Made by a program: the position numbers and the translations under genes. A stretch of DNA of 64,000 nt. It comes from Agelas oroides. Lineage: Eukaryota > Porifera > Demospongiae > Agelasida > Agelasidae. The notes below the pieces were generated by a model, which was not told the DNA's origin, made no database searches, and saw only the letters and a list, made by a program, of their open reading frames with translations. Of this stretch, positions 35,872 to 64,000 are shown piece after piece; the first letter of the stretch is position 1, and each line of letters opens with the position of its first letter. The stretch lies in contig OX422204.1 in the NCBI GenBank assembly GCA_949130485.1, positions 3,906,015-3,970,014 of the forward strand. The letters run 5' to 3'.

Positions 35872-36002
35872 CGGGGGTGACGTAAACTGGGGAAGCCAAA
35901 TTTCCTGTGACACCGGCACGGTTGCGGTATTACGGCCTACTAGTAGCTGGAGCAAAACAAACTCATCATCGTATTGTACTGTAGTATCGTCCCTCTGCTC
36001 CC

Positions 36003-36395
36003 ATGGAACACAGAACGACCTTGTGTGTGTCTGCAGGAATTGCTATAGCCCTCTTTGGATTTTGCTTTGCCGTGTGCAGGGCGAACTGTGACCATCAGCT
36101 ACAAGAACTGGAAAAGTGTAAATGGCAGTTACAAAGACTGAAGAGCGAAACGGATAGTTGTAGGGGTGAACGAGACGAAAGCAGGAAGGTTACCGAAAGG
36201 ATCACAGAGAGTGTGTTTGACTGGCTTATTCGGGATCGTGAAACGAGCGAAAAACCTTTAGCATTTTTGATACGAGTGCTAATTGTAATTTGTTTCACGG
36301 TTATACTATTATGTATGATATTGTGCTGCTGTTGTTGCTTTGCTGTCAACATACCTGCAGATCAACAAGGTCTGAAAAGAGCTATTCAAAATTGA
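36003..36395 (+). CDS. Small intronless gene: coiled-coil membrane protein, 130 residues
   Basis: The ATG sits in a good context (CTCCCATGG). Residues about 8-28 are hydrophobic (signal anchor or signal peptide). Residues 30-80 are charged and heptad-like (HQLQELEKCKWQLQRLKSE), predicted coiled coil. Residues about 85-115 form a strong membrane helix ending in five consecutive cysteines, followed by a short tail and stop. A 130-codon frame with this ordered composition in AT-rich DNA is probably real. The family was not recognised. The cysteine run next to the membrane could be palmitoylated (inference). It is the only plus-strand gene between receptors B and C. Confidence 0.55.
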   Translation: MEHRTTLCVSAGIAIALFGFCFAVCRANCDHQLQELEKCKWQLQRLKSETDSCRGERDESRKVTERITESVFDWLIRDRETSEKPLAFLIRVLIVICFTVILLCMILCCCCCFAVNIPADQQGLKRAIQN

Positions 36396-36555
36396 GCAGT
36401 GCATGGCATATTGCACATGAAGAATACCTGAACATTATGGGACACATTACTTTAAATTCTGATTTGGTTGTAGTATTAGTGTCTTATTAAACTTGTTTTA
36501 GTAATTCCAAGTCATATTAATACAGCCAGTCTGGCGTCACCAACTCTTTCATGTT

Positions 36556-37175
36556 TCAACCTAAAAACTTAGACTGAAAGCAATGCAGAGGTCTGTATGC
36601 ATGCATAGCTAGATATTCAAGAATACTGTGTACACTACAATCTGCCTCGTGAACACAAGGGCACTCAGTGGGAAGGAGGTGGCTCTTGTGTGGAAGATCA
36701 CTACCAGAAAGTACATTACAATGTTTGGAAACAGTCAGGAGATAGTACAAGACCCATCCATAACCATGTCCCCAGCGCTTACTGCATTCCAGAGTGTAAG
36801 AGTATAGTGCAATGCCATAGCTGTCTTTACACTTCGCACACAGTATAGACCCACATGAACTCATTAACTAGCGACACATTGTTTGGCAACTGAATAGAAA
36901 GATGTGGTCAACATAGGTAGTGTGCAATGTATGGACAAGCTCCATATTCAGTAGCCCCAGTTGTACTGTTATAGGTCATACAGAAACCAAAATGAAGTAA
37001 TGGAACATCTGAACCACAGTATAGACTTTTTGAACCATACTTGTGGCAAGAGCATCTGGGGAGTGATAGATGTGTTGTCAGGGATGAACCAGGTAGGACA
37101 GATATCTTGTTGGGTGGCAGTCTGCTCTGTGAAACTAAACAGAAGGCTGAGCAAGAAAGAGAACAGTCTTGTCAT
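36556..37175 (-). pseudogene. Cysteine-rich multi-pass membrane protein, copy 3, N-terminal fragment
   Basis: It carries the signal peptide, the ectodomain start (CPTWFIPDNTSIT) and the KCKDSYGIALYSYTLECSK region followed by the first membrane segment, but is broken by frameshifts. It has the same 4-base excess as copy 4 after the ectodomain start (near 37058-37066) without the compensating upstream base loss. Everything beyond the first helices is missing. Confidence 0.7.
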
Positions 37176-37382
37176 GACTATGTACGACTACCAAGCACAT
37201 TTATAGTCCAACACACTAGCTAGCAACGTTGCTTTGCAATATCTAACACCATGAATAATATACTTAACCACACTGCATCTCCCCCCTTTGCTGTTAACAT
37301 CATTCATGGATTTGTTATTGAAAGTGGCATTCGTTGCATTTGTGACATTCAATGATGCTGTTATTTTAGACCGACCATATAT

Positions 37383-37775
37383 AAGGGTAGCCTCGTTCCC
37401 AGGCTCTCCCCTCTCCCCGACGAAAAATAAAAACGGAGGGAGAGAGCCTGGGACCGATTCGCACGTGACATCGCGGCAGGACGACTTTGCACTATTAAAC
37501 CATTAACTCTTTACCGACCGTAGCGCTTTATTGCAATATTACGCGGATGACCGTAAAAATCGCGGACGAAGCGGTCAAGACGATGTGTTGTGTACTCCGT
37601 TTTATATCTCCAGCTGTAAGCGAGCTACAAACTTCTAGTAAAATAAAAACGGAGGGAGAGAGCCTGGGACCGATTCGCACGTGACATCGCGGCAGGACGA
37701 CTTTGCACTATTAAACCATTAAATAACCTGAAACGTCACTCATGTGAAGACCGCGAAGGAGCCGCGAAATACTCT
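37383..37775. repeat. TAGCCTCGTTCCCAGG-type insert with an identical 82-bp direct repeat
   Basis: The sequence at 37424-37505 (AAAATAAAAACGGAGGG... to CCATTAA) recurs unchanged at 37640-37721. Between the copies lies a stretch rich in CG (CCGACCGTAGCGC). The block adjoins the truncated 3' end of copy 4 of the membrane-protein family. Confidence 0.75.
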
Positions 37776-37804
37776 CAGCTCAGGAGTTTGTTACTACAAC
37801 TCGT

Positions 37805-39094
37805 TTATTGTTGTGTAGCTATGTTGGAGCTTTCAAATGTGGTTGTGAGTTTATTTTGTACGCCAGAGTGTAGCGCTAGCCAACTAAAGTCTTTCAGAGC
37901 ATGCCACCTCCGAGATCCACAGCTTGAAACGCACTTTCTGAACAGTCTTGTTGGGTACAAAATGAGGAGACTTGTTGGAAAAACAATAAATATTGCCAAT
38001 ACACAAATAGCTATAACCATAAATGTGGTGAACTCCTGTGTATGGCATTCCACTGTTGGGTCATAAAACAAAACACACTTTTTTCTAATGTAATTATTAG
38101 GGTAAATGTGAAAGTAGTGCAACAGGGTAAAGGATACAAACAAGATTTTGGAGAAAGAAAGAAGCAGAAATGTTGTGAAAGCATTGATTATTGATGCGTT
38201 GGAGTCCCACCTTCTTCTGATGTGAACAAAATGTCTGTGAAATGGCTTCCATAGCCAAACAACTGGCCTGAAGTTGTTGTCATGAAGTTTTATACATACA
38301 TAGGTGATTAAAATGAGAAAGATGGGATAAAATGCCACTAGATACTCAAGTGCAAGAGCATGAACAGTCTTGATGTTGCTGCTTACACAAAATGGCGGAA
38401 TAACAGAACGAAAGAAGTCTAAGCTCCATATTCCACACAGTACTAGCAGTGCCACATATGAAAATCCTGTTACTTCATTCTCAATGTACATGTGGAAGGG
38501 TACATTTAGTCGTATTGTGTACACTACAATCTGACTCATGAACACAAGAGCACTCAGTGGGGAGGAGGTTGCTCTGATGTGGAAGATCACTACCAGAAAG
38601 TACATTACAGTTGTTGGGAACAGTTCCAGGAAATAATACAAGACCCATCCATAACCATGTCCCCAGCACTTACTGCATTCCAGAGTGTATGAGTATAGTG
38701 CAATGCCATAGCCATCTTGACACTTCTCACACAGTGAGCCTTCTCGATTTAGTGGCCCACACATGAACTCATTAACTAGTGACACATTGCTTGGCAACTG
38801 GATATAGGAGACATAGTCAACATGGGTAGTGTTACTGTAGTGTGCAATGTATGGACAAGCTCCATATTCAGTAGCCCCAGTTGTACTGTTGTAGGTCATA
38901 CAGTAGCCAAAGCGAAGTAATGGAACATCTGAACCACAGTAGACTTTTGAACCATACTTGTAGCAAGAGCATCTGGGGAGTGATAGATGTGTTGTCAGGG
39001 ATGAACCAGGTAGGACAGGCATCTTGTTGGGTGGCGTCTGCTCTGTAAAACTAAACAGAAGGATGAGCAAGAAAGAGAACAACATTACTGCCAT
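37805..39094 (-). CDS. Cysteine-rich multi-pass membrane protein, copy 4, 429-codon open frame
   Basis: The frame runs from a signal peptide (LFSFLLILLFSF) through a Cys-rich ectodomain with N-glycosylation sites (NST, NTT, NVS), the CGPLNREGSLCEKCQDGYG motif, and about seven hydrophobic helices, to LFRKCVSSCGSRRWHALK. It then leaves the family sequence and ends after about 20 unrelated residues at a repeat block. The YKDGT motif, last helices and tail of copy 1 are absent, so it is 3' truncated. About 23 codons after the signal peptide are read in a different frame from copy 1, between a 1-base loss and a 4-base gain that cancel. It could make a shortened membrane protein; function unknown. 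Confidence 0.65.
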   Translation of the reverse strand: MAVMLFSFLLILLFSFTEQTPPNKMPVLPGSSLTTHLSLPRCSCYKYGSKVYCGSDVPLLRFGYCMTYNSTTGATEYGACPYIAHYSNTTHVDYVSYIQLPSNVSLVNEFMCGPLNREGSLCEKCQDGYGIALYSYTLECSKCWGHGYGWVLYYFLELFPTTVMYFLVVIFHIRATSSPLSALVFMSQIVVYTIRLNVPFHMYIENEVTGFSYVALLVLCGIWSLDFFRSVIPPFCVSSNIKTVHALALEYLVAFYPIFLILITYVCIKLHDNNFRPVVWLWKPFHRHFVHIRRRWDSNASIINAFTTFLLLSFSKILFVSFTLLHYFHIYPNNYIRKKCVLFYDPTVECHTQEFTTFMVIAICVLAIFIVFPTSLLILYPTRLFRKCVSSCGSRRWHALKDFSWLALHSGVQNKLTTTFESSNIATQQ

Positions 39095-39710
39095 GACTAA
39101 AATATATGACTACCAAGCACACTTAGTCTAACACACTATAGCTGCAAGACAGCAACGTTGCTTTGCAATATCTAACACTATGAATAATATAATTAACCGC
39201 ACTGCATCTCGCCTTAAGGTTAACATCATTCATGGCTTGTTATTGTGCATTCGTTGCATTCATTTCAATGATGTTGTTATTAGACTGACCATATATGGGT
39301 CATGGTGTTTTGTATTGTTACGTCAAACACACACTGTTGGAAAGTTGGAATTGAATAGCTGTAGTATTACGGTAATCTCCGGCTTGATCTGCACTTACCA
39401 GTTCCACCCAAAATGCTATGTTTAAACTCTGAACTTCTGATGAATTAATAAGTAAAATGTATGGGTAAATGCAGTCATAGTACTGATGATGAAGAATCAA
39501 TTCAGCCTAGCTAGCAGTAAGTCCAGGATTGTTGCATCCAGGTGTTTTCATAGCTATGGCAACCATCAACCTCAGTCATGTTGTAATTTATCATTAGACT
39601 TGAAGTATAAAGATATGCATGCAGAAGTACACAACGATATTAACACGAGTTCTTTCACTATGTTGCGGTTGACAAACTTTTAACTTGTGTAAATAATCAG
39701 AAAAAATAAC

Positions 39711-40655
39711 TTAGTTAATAGAACCATAAGTGTACACAGGAGTCAGTTTTCTTTTCATTGGCTTTGCTGTTTGTTTTCAGCAGCTGTGTGTTCTTCTGTG
39801 GTGGGTAGCGGTGGTTCATACTTCCCTGGGTTCATCAGTTGGTCTGGCAGAGAGTCAGTATCAGACTCAGCTAGGCCTTGATGGATTATCCTTTTTTTGT
39901 TTTACCCTATTATTCTATTCTTGTATTCTCAAAATTCGTACCTATTATTCTTCTCATAGCTACTACCTAATATTCTTTTCATCACGCCTATTATTCCCAG
40001 TCTAAATACAATACATCGTGCACCAAATAGAGTCTTGTTATGTAGATAGCCCAACTCAATAACAAAAACTGTACAAATACTCATTTTAAATAATGCCTAC
40101 TACATCACTACACGTGATTGGAGTGGAAACGTGCATGCGCACAAGCCTCATCCACAGGCTTCAATGTTTCATTTGGTGGCAGCTGCCAAATGATGCCTGT
40201 GGATGAGGCTTGATGTACACCTAGACTCAACACCAATTGCTGTTAGGTGTAGCCTACAAAACTAGGACCTATTATTCTGAATTTTTTACCTATTATTCTC
40301 CAATAATTCTCGATTCTTTTTGCTACCTATTATTCTCAAAATGATGCTAGCATAATCCATCAAGGCCTAGACTCAGCCTCCACGTCTGCTTCAGCCAGTA
40401 TCAGATCAGCCTCTACGTCTGCTTCAGCTTGACTTGTGTGTCTGTATTTCCTTTTCAGTTCGCACTGAGTGATGCCTATGGTAGATATAGAATATCAATA
40501 CTATGTGTGGAACGAGTAACCACAGTGTTGATCCAAGAATAAGGTTTGCCAAGTCTACTGGTGGAGGGTTGCTCTTGTGTGGAAGATCACTACCAGAAAG
40601 TACATTACAGTGTTTGGAAACAGTCAGGAAATAGTACAAGACCCATCAATAACCA
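39711..40655 (-). pseudogene. Cysteine-rich multi-pass membrane protein, copy 5, tail and fragments
   Basis: The C-terminal tail coding region (ending VYTYGSIN, stop at 39711) is split by a 498-bp transposon at 39872. Beyond it come the rest of the tail, part of the last helix region, and a piece from the middle of the ectodomain/first helix (40555-40655) joined by deletion. It cannot encode a complete protein. Confidence 0.65.
39872..40369. mobile_element. hAT-like MITE with 8-bp target duplication
   Basis: It starts TAGGCCTTGATGGATTAT and ends with its inverse (18 perfect bases). GACTCAGC flanks both sides (39864-39871 and 40370-40377). Copy 2 of the host gene near 28023 shows the uninterrupted site. 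The middle has a second inverted repeat (AAGCCTCATCCACAGGC with its inverse). No transposase frame; 8-bp duplications are typical of hAT elements. Confidence 0.8.
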
Positions 40656-41055
40656 AATGCAGAATCCATAATCCAGTCCATAGTCCAGTCCATAGTCCAG
40701 AGTCCAGGTTTTGTACCTACCCCTTGGTCCAACACACTAGCTAGCAACTTTGAACACTATGCATAATATAATTAACCACACTGTATCTTTCCTTTAAGGT
40801 TAACATCATTCATGGGTTGTTATTGAATGTGGGAATTCATTGTATTCATGATTCAATGTGCCGTTATTAGATTGGGGTTGATATATTTTGACTTGTTTCA
40901 TCAGACACACACTGTGCAATGCCATAACCCTCTTGAAGGGTGCAGCAGGTGAACATTTGCTCCAGCATCATCTTTTTACACTACATACATTTTAGTCATG
41001 GCACTAATGTTGAATGCCCATCCCTTCATCTTTTTACACTACAGTTGCACTCTAA

Positions 41056-41163
41056 TTAAAAAGATGCAGGGATGGGGTTTTGTATTATTATTTGCCTTAA
41101 CTTTTAGATCATTGATATCCCTAGCTACCTTGTTTGCATGCCATCCCTACATCTTTTACATTC
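41056..41163. mobile_element. AAAAAGATG..GGGATGG inverted-repeat element, copy 2
   Basis: AAAAAGATGCAGGGATGGGG at the left pairs with CATCCCTACATCTTTTACA at the right, as in the copy at 29694. A partial arm (CATCCCTTCATCTTTTTACA) precedes it. Confidence 0.55.
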
Positions 41164-41308
41164 TTAATGCCCACTTTCAATAACAAGCGATGAATGATGT
41201 TAACAGTAAAGGAGATGCAATGTAATTATTCATAGTGTTAGATATTGCAAAGCAATGTTGCTAGCTAGTGTGTTGGACTAACTGGGCATGATGAAGAAGG
41301 TTATCTGT

Positions 41309-41440
41309 TACCAACTTGAGTTTGGAAAATAACTTCACTAATGTTTTGACTGAACACTCTAGTCCTGATGACGACTGGAGCAGTCAGTCAAAACATTGAC
41401 AACGTTATTCACTGAACTCAAGTTGGTAACCGACATCTTT
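41309..41440. repeat. Long hairpin
   Basis: TTACCAACTTGAGTTTGGAA.. and TTTTGACTGA on the left pair with TCAGTCAAAA and GAACTCAAGTTGGTAAC on the right around a short loop. Probably a small transposon relic. Confidence 0.5.
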
Positions 41441-41820
41441 CACTCTCAAACTTCCTCCACCCTTCTTATTTAGGAGAGAGATTACCAGAGCTATGCACCC
41501 AACAATACTCACTCTGTGACTGTGACCAATTACCAAGCATGTAACATAAAGTGTATGATCCGAGGCTTCTTTGACACACTTGGTGCAATTAAGATGACAA
41601 CTTGCACTATGCATGTTCATCTCACACGCTCATGTGTATGAATAAGCAACTCCTTGAGAAAAAGGTATGCTCACACAGTCACCCACTGCACAGGATGCCA
41701 ATAGCAGGTTAAGCAGGCCTCAGCAGTTGCATATATATGCATATGTAAGATGATTGCTTGCCAGTCCCATAGTCCCATACAACCTGTAGCTAAAGACTAA
41801 ATATTATGGCCATGCCTTAT

Positions 41821-41957
41821 CAGTGGAGTAGGAACCAATTTTGGATTGGGGGGGCCCAAGGTGTATTGGGAGGGGTGGGGTTAGGGTTATATAATAATCA
41901 GCATGATATAGTATATTATATACTATAACATGGAGCCTGATTATTGGGGGGGGGCCA

Positions 41958-41991
<34 letters not shown>

Positions 41992-42014
41992 CCCCCCTGG
42001 TTCCTACTCCACTG
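41821..42014. mobile_element. CAGTGGAGTAGGAACC inverted-repeat element
   Basis: CAGTGGAGTAGGAACCAA at the left, TGGTTCCTACTCCACTG at the right. CTTAT flanks both ends, a possible 5-bp target duplication. The interior holds a C run of about 29 bases and GGGTTAGGGTTATATAAT. Confidence 0.65.
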
Positions 42015-42660
42015 CTTATATATTCTGTGTTTCATAAAGAAGAGCTGGGTGGTGACCAGGGGTAACAATGAGGGGTCAAGTGCCGGTTCCCATGACTACA
42101 GAGACATTTCTCCTGAGCTTCTGTACATTGTATTTAGATACTATAGGTGTGGTGCATTCAGCATTATTGCATTAGTTGTGTTTTGTAACTTTGTGTTATG
42201 TAATTTTGTCATTGTATACCTGTTGTACATGTGCAGGTGAACGCGTGTTGTGTGTATAAATAACCCTCCCCATTTGTACAGTTTTAGTGTGTAGTAATGA
42301 TGACGTGTGATGAAGTAAGACTTGACTATATATGTGGAGTGTAGGTTGCTTGGATATAGGGCCACACTGATCGAGCCCACAGGTATTGAATGCATAAACC
42401 TTTGAAAGGTCATAACACAAGATATACATCATGTTTGTTCCCAGCTAGGTATCAACCCCTGACCACTCCAAAGCAGAATCTGCTGTTTAAAGTTCTGTTC
42501 AGTCTAAATGACTCTGGAGAGAACAGTTATTTGCACTTTCTTTCATACGCTTTCTCAAGTGTGCAGTACCAGAAGAAATGTGTAAAAAAACAACAACCAA
42601 GATGTTAGCAATCAAACTTGTGAGCAACACTACATAATACATAACTACCTAGCTAATAGG

Positions 42661-60859
<18,199 letters not shown>

Positions 60860-60914
60860 AGTTGTTCGAGGCTGGTTGTCTTCTTGGCAAATTTAGAGGT
60901 TGGAAGCTGGGTAA

Positions 60915-60920
60915 TTTATA
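60915..60920 (-). promoter_or_regulatory. Possible TATA box of gene C
   Basis: TATAAA on the minus strand, about 55 bp before the start codon and about 35 bp downstream of the CRE-like site. The spacing suits a core promoter, but one TATA match is weak evidence. Confidence 0.25.
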
Positions 60921-60952
60921 GTGATACGCACAGGGCCAGGGTAGTAGCAACG

Positions 60953-60963
60953 TGATGACGTAA
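60953..60963. promoter_or_regulatory. CRE-like site upstream of gene C
   Basis: GATGACGTAAT lies about 95 bp upstream of the gene C start codon and differs by one base from the matching site before gene B. The surrounding upstream sequence is otherwise much less alike, so the match stands out. Confidence 0.4.
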
Positions 60964-61466
60964 TCATATGGGCTAGCGCGGCCTGTCACAAAAAATTTGG
61001 TCCGGTGTCATAAATTTTAGGGACCCTCGTAGAAATGGAGACCCCGGGGTGCGTGCACTTTTCGTCCAACATCCCGCGCGCACTTCCGCATACTTTGTTC
61101 ACCGCGCGCGCGCTTAATCCCGATGACGTCGTACCGACGTGTGACATCGACAATGCAGGCCAGGAGAGCACAAAAAATATTGTAAGCGCATGACGAACTG
61201 TCCGCTTTTTATACCCTGCTACTACGTAAGCGCGTTGCTATGCCCCATGGTACAAGTCGGTTATACAACTCGGTGTCGGTCCCTACGGTATACACAACCT
61301 CGGGCCTGCGGCCCTCGGTTGTGTATATCCCGTAGAGACCTCTACCTCGTTGTATAACCTATACTACTTCCGAGCGAAGCGAGGCTCTACCCGGTGTCAC
61401 AAGTGGGGAATTTGACCTCCCCGTTTTTTGGCATCCCCGAGTAATATTCCTAAATCTACAGGTCCT

Positions 61467-61655
61467 TACCAACGTAACGGTGCAAGTCTCGTCTTTATGT
61501 GTTGTGTAGTTCTCGAGATACAATTGTTCTTGATTCATGTACTTCAGAAATTTAGTTTCCTGTAACTAGGCCCGTATGAAGGTGAAAAAACAATTGTATC
61601 TCGAGAACCACATAACGCATAAAGACGAGACTTGCACCGTTACGTTGGTGATGAC
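61467..61655. mobile_element. Inverted-repeat element with about 60-bp arms
   Basis: ACCAACGTAACGGTGCAAGT, CTCGTCTTTATG and TCTCGAGATACAATTGTT on the left are matched by inverses on the right (AACAATTGTATCTCGAGAAC to ACTTGCACCGTTACGTTGGT). Confidence 0.65.
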
Positions 61656-62505
61656 CTGCAGATTCATATGATACTAGAATTGTTGGCCTATTGCGTAGTT
61701 TGGGGTGTCCACGGCGAAAAAAATCCACTGTCCGATCATTGATGAAGCAACCCACTCAATTTTCGGGAACACCCCCAGCGCCCAAGGCAGCTATGGTGAC
61801 AAAATTAATATCAGGCGTGCAGCAGCAGGGTCTTACAGCTTTCCAACAGTGCAGAAATCTTGCCGAGAGTTCCTTCAGAAAGGGAGCAGGAAGCAGCATT
61901 CGAAAATACATTATTTTAGCCGATTATCGAATGTTCCGAATTGTTACGCTAATCGCCCCTAGCGCAAGCGGGGATTGACGCTCGAGCTCCAATTTTCAGT
62001 CGCCGGATACGGTGGACTCCGCCTTCCTTTCCGTGGCATAACAGAGTATCTGCGTGGCTTAGTCTCCGTGTACGAACGTCCGATTATCGCTGGTGTCCGA
62101 GTATTGATAGTGTCCTCTAGACCTCTACTTGGGAAATACGAGGGCAAACGCGGACGTTCGCGGAGCGAGGTCATTTGCACCATAGACTAGTCTATGTTTG
62201 CACAATGTGTATCCCTAGTTTTGCAGTAGTCTACTACAAATCTCTTGGAGAGGTGACTCGGCAGAAACGCGGAACTCCTGGAAACTTCGCGAAGCAACTA
62301 CACACTCATGAACATGGTGAACGAGCTCGATGGTCTCAGAGCGCAGTTACCTGAGCCGCAGACTGTTGACTAACCCCTGGCTCTGTGTCAAGAAAACAAC
62401 AGCGAACAAGCTAGAGTAACCAATCAATTATCGGACACCCCACATTATCGGACGGCTGCATAGCACGAATGGGAGTAACAACAGCCCTTGTTTCTGGTCC
62501 AGTAG

Positions 62506-63189
62506 CAGTGGCGGATCTAGAAATTTAGAAAGGGGGGTTGAGTCACTGGCGCGCGAAGCGCGCTGGAAAATTTTTGGGTTGCTACGCCCACTTTCGGTCA
62601 CGTGAACGCATTTAAATAAAATATAGCTGGGAGGCCGAACCGAGGGGTCCGTCACAAAAGAAATCTCGTACACAGTGTTGTTTTAGTTAACTATAAGTTT
62701 AACTAAATACATTTTAGTACGGCCTTTTTAAAATTTAGTTAACCAAAACTACAACTAACTAGCTAAGCTGGGAACTATAACTAAAATATCCAAGAACATA
62801 CAAGAAGAAACCTGTCGGCAGAAATCCAAACTGAAATCCAGAAATCCAAACTGAAATCCAGAAATCCACTGTGAAATCCAGAAATCCACTCTGAAATTCG
62901 AAATCCACGTGAAATCCAGTGGATTTCGAAATCTCGTACGCCGAGGCGCGCCGTGGCGGACCCCTCGGGCCGAACTGAATATCTCGAAGCAACTCTAGGC
63001 CTAGTCAAACGTCTGGAGATCAGTAAGGAACTGATACGTGAGTGTGTAACTGTGCCTGGTTGTTGTTGCTGCATGCCACTGCTGCATAATCATTTGATGG
63101 ACTCGTACAGTTATGTACGCAAAACACATTACTAGCCGCCAAAGGGGGGTGCATTTGCACCCCCCTTACCCCCCCTAAATCCGCCACTG
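62506..63189. mobile_element. CAGTGGCGGATCTAG-ended element
   Basis: CAGTGGCGGATCTAGAAATT at the left with the inverse AAATCCGCCACTG at the right. AGTAG flanks both ends (possible 5-bp target duplication). It contains a 21-bp tandem repeat (GAAATCCAGAAATCCAAACT, 62814-62925). No transposase recognised. Confidence 0.65.
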
Positions 63190-64000
63190 AGTAGGTAGGT
63201 TGATGCAACTGCTACGTGCACTCCAAATTTGAGCTTTATAGATCAGTGAATGTGGACGCTATGCCCCAATAAAGGGCGGTGTCCGATGGTCGCGACCATC
63301 GGACGAAACTACCGATCCACGGACGACGAAATCCTATAAAGTGAGGGAGGCAGCACTGTCCACCAAACTTGGTTATCAGCTGCAGCTATCCTTACTCTAC
63401 CTAACCTCCAATTATCAGCGCTTCTGTTGTTGAACGGAGAGAAGTGTCGCTTGAAGAAGCGCGCAGGTTCAACCCATCAATCATCGGACGAGAATGAGCA
63501 TGCATGTATGCACATAAATAATGTGCTTCAAAATTAGCCCTCATCATGTACCGCCATGGGCGATTGTCGATGAGAAGGAAAATTGAGACAAGGAGGTATG
63601 GTCCCATAGAAAATGGCGTAATTGAGTCGCTGTCTGTTTTTGAGTCTAAGAGTGTCGTATACATAGATCTACTGCTTTAGCTCATGACTGAACAAGTGTA
63701 TGCCGTGTGTCTCGTAAACTCGTACTCTGCTTATGGTTGCTGTCTGTGTGCTGTTTGTATGGCCTCTTCAAATGGAGAAACTTCGCGCTCTTGGCATAAA
63801 CGAGAAATTAGCGGATGATGTGTGGACTCTCATCCAGTGTCTTAAGAAAAACACTACCATCCCTCGCTCATTAGTGAAAATGGGAAGCGTAATATATCAA
63901 CACTCGCAGCTTCAAGAACACTGGTCTTAAAAAGGCATCTCAAGACAACCAAAGCATCCAAATCATTGCACACCAAGACCAAGCTTTTCACACAAACCTA

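Larger units (their letters stand above)
60860..64000. other. Right-end spacer upstream of gene C
   Basis: It holds the gene C promoter region, a GGTGTCATAAA-type element end (61000), two strong hairpins (61250-61352 and 61467-61655), an inverted-repeat element (62506-63189) and repeated ATTATCGGAC phrases. Open stretches at 62260-62350 and 63770-63930 (MEKLRALGINEKLADDVW) have somewhat gene-like composition but no support as genes. Confidence 0.5.

Noticed and set aside
63733-63930. 65-codon frame ending QEHWS
   Set aside because: The composition is fairly protein-like, but no splice partners, domain or start context could be supported at the window edge.

Overview
This window looks like a sponge (demosponge) genome, most likely Amphimedon queenslandica or a close relative. 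That species call is an inference from three things. The genes are intron-rich class C (GABA-B type) receptors with small exons. A membrane-protein family of a kind I associate with sponge gene models lies beside them. The introns are crowded with short inverted-repeat transposons and a tRNA-derived SINE whose false translation contains GVEPRTPGL. Almost every protein-coding signal belongs to one of two locally duplicated families.

Family 1 is three paralogous GABA-B-receptor-like genes (A, B, C). Gene A (+, 7-8007) enters at the left edge without its first two exons and ends at 8007. It has lost three ectodomain exons, and a 439-bp transposon sits in the gap. Gene B (-, 10420-23235) is complete: 16 exons, 854 residues. 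Gene C (-, 42661-60859) is complete: 16 exons, 845 residues, more diverged. A and B lie tail to tail; B and C are in tandem. Exon borders and phases are the same in all three. Each protein has a signal peptide, a periplasmic-binding-protein-like ectodomain, a seven-helix membrane domain with a GABA-B signature (NDSKYI, YGYK, FVPK) and a short coiled-coil tail.

Family 2 lies between B and C (about 25.3-41.3 kb, - strand). It is five copies or fragments of a gene for a secreted-start, cysteine-rich, multi-pass membrane protein of unknown function. One copy (37805-39094) keeps a 429-codon frame, apparently rescued by two compensating indels. The others are broken by stops, frameshifts, deletions and insertions. 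The copies share 5' flanks, so gene plus flank was duplicated as a unit.

Other content: one small intronless gene for a coiled-coil, one- or two-helix membrane protein (36003-36395, +); a frameshifted Ty3/gypsy-type integrase fragment (33754-34843, -); and one orphan but well-formed exon (23729-23851, -). The rest is introns and spacers holding many palindromic DNA transposons (several with clear 8- or 9-bp target duplications), SINEs, CA/TG microsatellites and minisatellites. No rRNA, CRISPR array or confident functional tRNA gene was seen. Splice sites were placed by eye, supported by agreement between the three paralogs and by an intact combined frame in B and C.
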